Position numbers and translations under genes: made by a program
Part shown: in pieces, positions 50,797-54,150 of the stretch
Layout: each line of letters begins with the position of its first letter
How positions within the stretch are numbered: the first letter of the stretch is position 1
From: an uncultured Muribaculaceae bacterium
GTDB lineage: Bacteria > Bacteroidota > Bacteroidia > Bacteroidales > Muribaculaceae
Direction of reading: 5' to 3'
Assembly (NCBI GenBank): GCA_947176745.1
Contig: CAMWRV010000014.1
Location: forward strand, 1-54,150
DNA: 54,150 nt
Notes under the pieces: model-generated
Told to the model about the DNA's origin: nothing
The model's input: the letters and a program-made list of their open reading frames with translations, nothing else
Databases searched by the model: none

Positions 50797-51408
50797 ATGA
50801 CGCTGAAATTTATTTTTGACCGGGTGATGGCGTTTGTCGGATTGCTGTTGCTCTGGCCGGTTCTGGTTGTGGTCGGCATTCTTATTATGATAAGGATGCC
50901 CGACGGGGCGGTCATATTTTGTCAAAAGCGAGTCGGCCGTCACGGCAGACTGTTCACAATGTATAAATTCCGGACTATGGAGGCTGGACAGGAAGGCTCA
51001 TCTGTGTCGGTGGCGGGCGAGAGCCGGATAACTCCGCTCGGAGCAGTCTTGCGTCGGTATAAACTTGACGAGCTTCCCGAATTATGGAACGTGCTCATAG
51101 GTGACATGAGCTTTGTCGGTCCGCGTCCCGACGTGCCGGGTTATGCCGACGAACTGCAGGGAGAAGACAGGGCCATACTTGAACTCAGGCCCGGCATAAC
51201 AGGTCCGGCATCACTCAAATATCGCGATGAGGAAGAAATGCTCGCCACCCTTCCTGAACCTAAAGAATATAACGACAAAGTCATTTTTCCCGACAAGGTG
51301 CGCATTAACCTATACTATCTCCGTCATTACTCTTTTGAGAGCGATATCAAAATTATATTCTGCACCATTCTCGGAAGACGCATGCAGTATGCCGGAGAGA
51401 CGATATGA
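50797..51408 (+). CDS. Initiating phosphoglycosyl transferase, PglC-like, second copy
   Basis: A 203-residue monotopic sugar transferase. The membrane helix (about 8-32) is followed by CQKRVGRHGRLFTMYKFRTM, the KLDELPELWN segment with the Asp-Glu dyad, MSFVGPRPDVPG and RPGITGPAS. It ends with a longer C-terminal part than the copy at 32934 and is plainly a different subgroup, so the two probably load different sugars on undecaprenyl phosphate. It lies 16 nt after the Rpn gene. Confidence 0.88.
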   Translation: MTLKFIFDRVMAFVGLLLLWPVLVVVGILIMIRMPDGAVIFCQKRVGRHGRLFTMYKFRTMEAGQEGSSVSVAGESRITPLGAVLRRYKLDELPELWNVLIGDMSFVGPRPDVPGYADELQGEDRAILELRPGITGPASLKYRDEEEMLATLPEPKEYNDKVIFPDKVRINLYYLRHYSFESDIKIIFCTILGRRMQYAGETI

Positions 51409-51478
51409 CTTTCTGAAGGAAATTGACAGTAGAATCCCGAAAATATTAATATAAAAACTGTTAAAATGGGGATGTCGT

Positions 51479-51509
51479 TTTGTCAGGAGGATTAAAATTT
51501 GTAATTTTG
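51479..51509 (+). promoter_or_regulatory. Promoter before the WecA-like gene
   Basis: TTTG at 51479-51482 and TAATTTTG at 51502-51509 are 19 nt apart, a full match to the Bacteroidetes consensus. Start of transcription is expected near 51516, at AAAGACCCG. It lies between the second PglC-like gene and the WecA-like gene, giving the last two genes of the locus their own promoter. Confidence 0.75.
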
Positions 51510-51515
51510 CGTTCC

Positions 51516-51542
51516 AAAGACCCGTATTGTCGGGCCTTTTTT
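51516..51542 (+). terminator. Promoter-proximal intrinsic terminator (possible attenuator or tiny RNA)
   Basis: AAAGACCCG (51516-51524) and CGGGCCTTT (51531-51539) form a stem with one A-C mismatch around a 6-nt loop (TATTGT), and six T follow (51537-51542). It would lie at the very 5' end of the transcript from the promoter at 51479-51509, giving an RNA of about 27 nt unless read through. AAGACCCG (51517-51524) is also perfectly complementary to CGGGTCTT at 51574-51581, an alternative partner. Confidence 0.6.
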
Positions 51543-51643
51543 AGTGCCTGCCGGGTTCTGACAAGAGACGCATCGGGTCTTCATCAGAATTAAATGGCAG
51601 TCGATCGACAGAAACGACACTATTATTAATCGAGAATAAGTTT

Positions 51644-52771
51644 ATGGCTTTTTGGATTGAAAATTATTTTTTGTGCCTGATCGTGTCGGTTGTTCTTGCC
51701 GGCATTATCATACCTAACGTCATAACGATCGCATTCAAGCGCAAGCTGTTTGACGATATCGACGAGCGGAAGATTCACAGGGGTGCCGTGCCGCGCCTCG
51801 GTGGCATATCTTTTATGCCTGCGTTTATCTTCTCGTTTTTCCTGATCATAGGCTGCGACATAAGGCTTGACGTCGACGGCCAGCATGAGGTGCTTGAGTC
51901 GGCCATGGTGGCTGTCAGATTTCTCCTGTGCTCGCTTATGCTCATGTATCTTGTGGGAATTGCCGACGATCTTATCGGCGTGCGCTACCGCGGCAAGTTT
52001 ATTCTTCAGATTATAGCCGGTATCCTGCTTGTGTTTTCGGGATGCTGGATCAAGGATTTCTACGGTTTTGTCGGCATCGACGCCCTTCCTGATATTGCGG
52101 GATGGATTGTTTCGGTTTTCCTTGTGATCTATGTGGTGAACGCAATCAACCTCATAGACGGCATCGATGGTCTTGCTTCCGGTCTGAGTGCGGTGGCACT
52201 GATATTTTACAGTTGCATTTTCTTCCGGGCCGGCCAGTATGCCGACGCTCTTCTTGCGGGGGCAACTCTCGGCACACTCCTGCCATTCTTCTACTATAAT
52301 GTGTTCGGATCGGCCGAGAAGCACACAAAGATATTCATGGGAGATACCGGCTCGCTGACCATCGGCACAGTGCTCGCATTCCTGTCGATACGCATTTTCA
52401 ATCTTCCCGAGGGCTCGGATCTGTCTGACGGAAATACATTTGTCATTGCGATCGCTCCGATCATAGTTCCATGTTTTGATGTGGCCCGGGTTTTTCTTCA
52501 CCGGGTCCGCAACGGTCACAATCCGTTTCTGCCAGACAAGTGTCATATCCATCACAAGCTTCTTGCACTCGGATGCAGACAGTGGGAGGCTCTGATCACG
52601 ATTCTTGCCGCCGACGTATTGTTCATTCTTCTAAATCTCGCACTTTCCCCCTATCTCAGTCCGACGTGGGTAATTGTCGGCGACATGGTGTTATGGGTAC
52701 TGCTCAATATCCTTATCACTCAACTCATAAGAGGCCGCGAGCGGGTGCAGGGGGTGCGCCTTTACGAATAA
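51644..52771 (+). CDS. Undecaprenyl-phosphate GlcNAc-1-phosphate transferase-like protein (WecA/MraY family)
   Basis: A 375-residue polytopic enzyme that transfers a HexNAc-1-phosphate to undecaprenyl phosphate. About eleven helices are seen, with the family's cytoplasmic motifs: GIADDLIGVRYRGKF (Asp pair), VNAINLIDGIDGLASG, MGDTGSLTIG and DKCHIHHKLLALG (His motif). It has its own promoter. It is the third initiating transferase in the window, beside the two PglC-like proteins. It may serve this locus or a general GlcNAc-initiated glycan. Confidence 0.88.
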   Translation: MAFWIENYFLCLIVSVVLAGIIIPNVITIAFKRKLFDDIDERKIHRGAVPRLGGISFMPAFIFSFFLIIGCDIRLDVDGQHEVLESAMVAVRFLLCSLMLMYLVGIADDLIGVRYRGKFILQIIAGILLVFSGCWIKDFYGFVGIDALPDIAGWIVSVFLVIYVVNAINLIDGIDGLASGLSAVALIFYSCIFFRAGQYADALLAGATLGTLLPFFYYNVFGSAEKHTKIFMGDTGSLTIGTVLAFLSIRIFNLPEGSDLSDGNTFVIAIAPIIVPCFDVARVFLHRVRNGHNPFLPDKCHIHHKLLALGCRQWEALITILAADVLFILLNLALSPYLSPTWVIVGDMVLWVLLNILITQLIRGRERVQGVRLYE

Positions 52772-52828
52772 CGGCGATCATGTCTCCGGTCAGACCGGAC
52801 ATGACACCGGCCTAAATCTAAATAATTT
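52772..52828 (+). other. Short spacer with an imperfect hairpin
   Basis: CATGTCTCCGGTC (52779-52791) can pair with GACCGGACATG (52793-52803) with a 2-nt bulge. No T-run follows, so I do not call a terminator. The phosphatase gene downstream is probably transcribed with the WecA-like gene. Confidence 0.35.
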
Positions 52829-53554
52829 ATGTGGCCATTCAGATCAGTAGACAAACTTGGAAAGTCAGGCATGTTTGAGGGTTTTACCGACTGGCATTCT
52901 CATATATTGCCCGGTGTCGATGACGGCATCCGGACAATGGACGAATCTCTTGACACTCTCGCCGCGTTCGAATCACGCGGAATCAGCAAGGTGTGGCTGA
53001 CTCCACACATAATGGAGGACTGTCCGAACAGCACTGCGCGGCTGCGCGACAGATTCGAGGAGCTTCGTGCGAACTACAAAGGGAATATCGAACTTGTGCT
53101 TGCTTCCGAGAACATGCTCGACTCTCTCTTCGAGGAGCGTCTCAGAGCCCGCGATCTGTTGCCCATCGGTGAAAAGGGTGACCATCTGCTTGTCGAGACT
53201 TCATATGTAAACCCTCCGTTCGGAATGGAAGACATGATCGAGGGTGTGCTTGCGGCAGGGCTGACACCGGTGCTCGCTCATCCGGAACGTTACAGATATA
53301 TGGACGAGAAGGACTACCGCAAGTGGAAGTCACGCGGAGTGCTCTTTCAGTGCAACTACATATCGCTTGTTGGCGGCTACGGGGAGACAGCAAGGAAAAA
53401 GATAGAGTGGCTCCTCAAAGAGGGCATGGTCGACCTTGCCGGCTCTGACGTGCACCGCAAATTTGTTTTCGACCACGTGATGGAAAAAAGCCCCAGACGG
53501 CGTGAGCCGCTGGAGCTTCTTGTAGAAGTGGCGCGCAATCCGCGCGTGAAGTGA
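52829..53554 (+). CDS. Tyrosine-protein phosphatase, CpsB/YwqE (PHP) family
   Basis: A 241-residue PHP-fold phosphatase that removes phosphate from the Tyr tail of Wzc-type kinases. Metal motifs are seen in order: TDWHSHILPGVDDG (about 20-33), WLTPHI, AHPERY (about 151) and GSDVHRK (about 209). As the last gene of the polysaccharide locus it is a natural partner for one or both kinases at 13196 and 37488. It converges with crcB on the other strand, with only 10 nt between the stops. Confidence 0.9.
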   Translation: MWPFRSVDKLGKSGMFEGFTDWHSHILPGVDDGIRTMDESLDTLAAFESRGISKVWLTPHIMEDCPNSTARLRDRFEELRANYKGNIELVLASENMLDSLFEERLRARDLLPIGEKGDHLLVETSYVNPPFGMEDMIEGVLAAGLTPVLAHPERYRYMDEKDYRKWKSRGVLFQCNYISLVGGYGETARKKIEWLLKEGMVDLAGSDVHRKFVFDHVMEKSPRRREPLELLVEVARNPRVK

Positions 53555-53564
53555 CGAATGCTTG

Positions 53565-53936
53565 TCAGCGAACAAGCGCACGGCCTGCCCACACAAGCAG
53601 AACGCCGAGTATGACGCTTGTGGCGAGATAGATGCCGAATGTGGCCCAGTCTCCTTTGTTGATCAGCACCCACATGTCGTCGGCAAAAGAGGAGAAAGTG
53701 GTGAAACCTCCGCAGAAACCGGTGATGAGCAGCACATTCTCTCCCGGCGTCATGACATGGGCCTTTTCAAGAAGACCGAACAGCAGGCCGATTATAAAGC
53801 ATCCGATTATGTTGACAAGGAATGTTCCCATCGGGAACGCCCCGTGATACATTCCCGCTGACCACTTGCCGATCAGAAATCGCCCGCATGTGCCGACAAA
53901 ACCGCCGGCTCCGGCGATAAGCATCATTTTTATCAT
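53565..53936 (-). CDS. crcB: Fluoride ion channel CrcB/Fluc
   Basis: A small membrane protein that exports fluoride. From the ATG at 53936 (MIKMMLIAGAGGFVGTCGRFLIG) it has 123 residues, the usual length; an upstream ATG at 53966 would add ten. Four helices and the motifs GTFLVNIIGCF (pore Asn) and GFCGGFTTFSSF (Phe-box) are intact. It is the only confident minus-strand gene and probably marks the end of the polysaccharide locus. No fluoride riboswitch was recognised upstream. Confidence 0.92.
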   Translation of the reverse strand: MIKMMLIAGAGGFVGTCGRFLIGKWSAGMYHGAFPMGTFLVNIIGCFIIGLLFGLLEKAHVMTPGENVLLITGFCGGFTTFSSFADDMWVLINKGDWATFGIYLATSVILGVLLVWAGRALVR

Positions 53937-54011
53937 AACTGCAGATTTTAAAAAGTTAGATATCATTATGATTTTCTAACGCTTGATCACAGGCCAGGGT
54001 TTATCTCCCAA

Positions 54012-54037
54012 TCCCTCAAAAACGTCAATGCAGGGGA
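54012..54037 (+). repeat. Degenerate copy of the element's terminal repeat
   Basis: ATCCCTCAAAAACGTCAATGCAGGGG resembles the inner part of the element terminus, with matching ATCCC, CAAAAA, GT-AA and GCAGGGG blocks and several substitutions between them. It may be a decayed older insertion. The likeness is by eye only. Confidence 0.4.
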
Positions 54038-54046
54038 GATTTGGTA

Positions 54047-54095
54047 CGCGTTCCGCGTGTTTCCGTTTCGGAGACACACGGAACGCGTTCTTTTA
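54047..54095 (+). terminator. Strong hairpin with T-rich tail next to the second element copy
   Basis: Positions 54047-54066 pair with 54070-54089 as a 20-bp stem (one mismatch and one G-U wobble as RNA) over a TTT loop, followed by TCTTTT. This looks like an intrinsic terminator on the plus strand. Which transcript it would end is unclear, since crcB runs the other way; it may be a long palindrome belonging to an older mobile element. Confidence 0.55.
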
Positions 54096-54150
54096 AGACC
54101 CCATCCCACAAAAAATGTTAAAGCAGGGGCGGCGTATTTTCGAGGAAATT
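54096..54150 (+). mobile_element. Left end of a second copy of the inverted-repeat element (cut by window edge)
   Basis: About 55 bases from AAGACCCC to the window end match 50075-50130 with about one substitution (AAGCAGGGG for ACGCAGGGG). The orientation is the same as the first copy. The left flank ends in CTTTTAAG, similar to the reverse complement of the right flank of copy 1 (TTTTAAG), so A/T-rich targets are likely. Confidence 0.82.

Noticed and set aside
52779-52803. Hairpin as terminator between the WecA-like gene and the phosphatase gene
   Set aside because: The tight loop and absence of a T-run make it a poor terminator, and the next gene has no promoter of its own.
53937-54046. 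Fluoride riboswitch upstream of crcB
   Set aside because: The minus-strand leader lacks the conserved GGCGAUGG-type start and pseudoknot sequence; only an A/T-rich stretch with a near-match TAACTTTT is seen.
50077-54150. Composite transposon bounded by the two element copies
   Set aside because: The enclosed genes are normal parts of the polysaccharide locus, copy 2 is cut by the window, and no transposase is visible; two separate insertions explain the data.

Overview
The window looks like the chromosome of a member of the Bacteroidales, possibly a Muribaculaceae-type gut bacterium; the family is my inference. The order is supported by promoters of the Bacteroidetes form TTTG-N19-TAnnTTTG (49452-49482 and 51479-51509), by the lack of Shine-Dalgarno sequences with A-rich leaders in their place, and by the style of the surface-polysaccharide genes. 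All genes but the last lie on the plus strand.

Region 1 (1-11927) is a purine operon: the 3' end of purL, then purC, purM, purH, purD, folD, purB, purA, guaB and guaA. It covers most steps from FGAR to IMP, both branches to AMP and GMP, and FolD to make the formyl donor. A hairpin followed by a T-rich stretch separates purH from purD, and a 32-nt palindrome follows guaA.

Region 2 (11928-35507) begins with a 424-bp gap holding a likely promoter and a structured leader. It then encodes one outer-membrane exporter (Wza-like), a first Wzc-type tyrosine kinase, a first Wzx flippase and a first Wzy-like polymerase. It also has amino-sugar enzymes, two ATP-grasp ligases, a WecF-like transferase and a PglD-like acyltransferase. 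Its most distinctive part is a seven-gene acyl module: ACP, ketoacyl synthase III, two SDR reductases, an AMP-forming acyl ligase, a second ACP and a second ketoacyl synthase III. A polysaccharide deacetylase, a PglC-like phosphoglycosyl transferase, a metallo-beta-lactamase-fold hydrolase and a PglE-like aminotransferase follow.

Region 3 (35511-53554) looks like a second polysaccharide assembly set. It has a WbpM/PglF-like dehydratase, a second Wzc, an SpsF-NeuB-HAD phosphatase trio for a nonulosonic acid, a second Wzx, a second Wzy-like protein, four glycosyltransferase-like proteins, two more initiating transferases (PglC-like and WecA-like) and a CpsB/YwqE-type phosphatase that probably acts on the Wzc kinases. 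An Rpn-family nuclease/transposase gene within it is split by a ~336-bp element with ~35-bp terminal inverted repeats and no transposase. The left end of a second copy closes the window. A CrcB fluoride channel gene converges on the locus from the minus strand.

Taken together, the locus could build one complex or two separate surface glycans from amino sugars, a nonulosonic acid and a locus-made acyl group, exported through one outer-membrane channel. The best candidates for something undescribed are the acyl module inside the glycan locus, the inverted-repeat element that split the Rpn gene, and the promoter followed at once by a terminator at 51479-51542.
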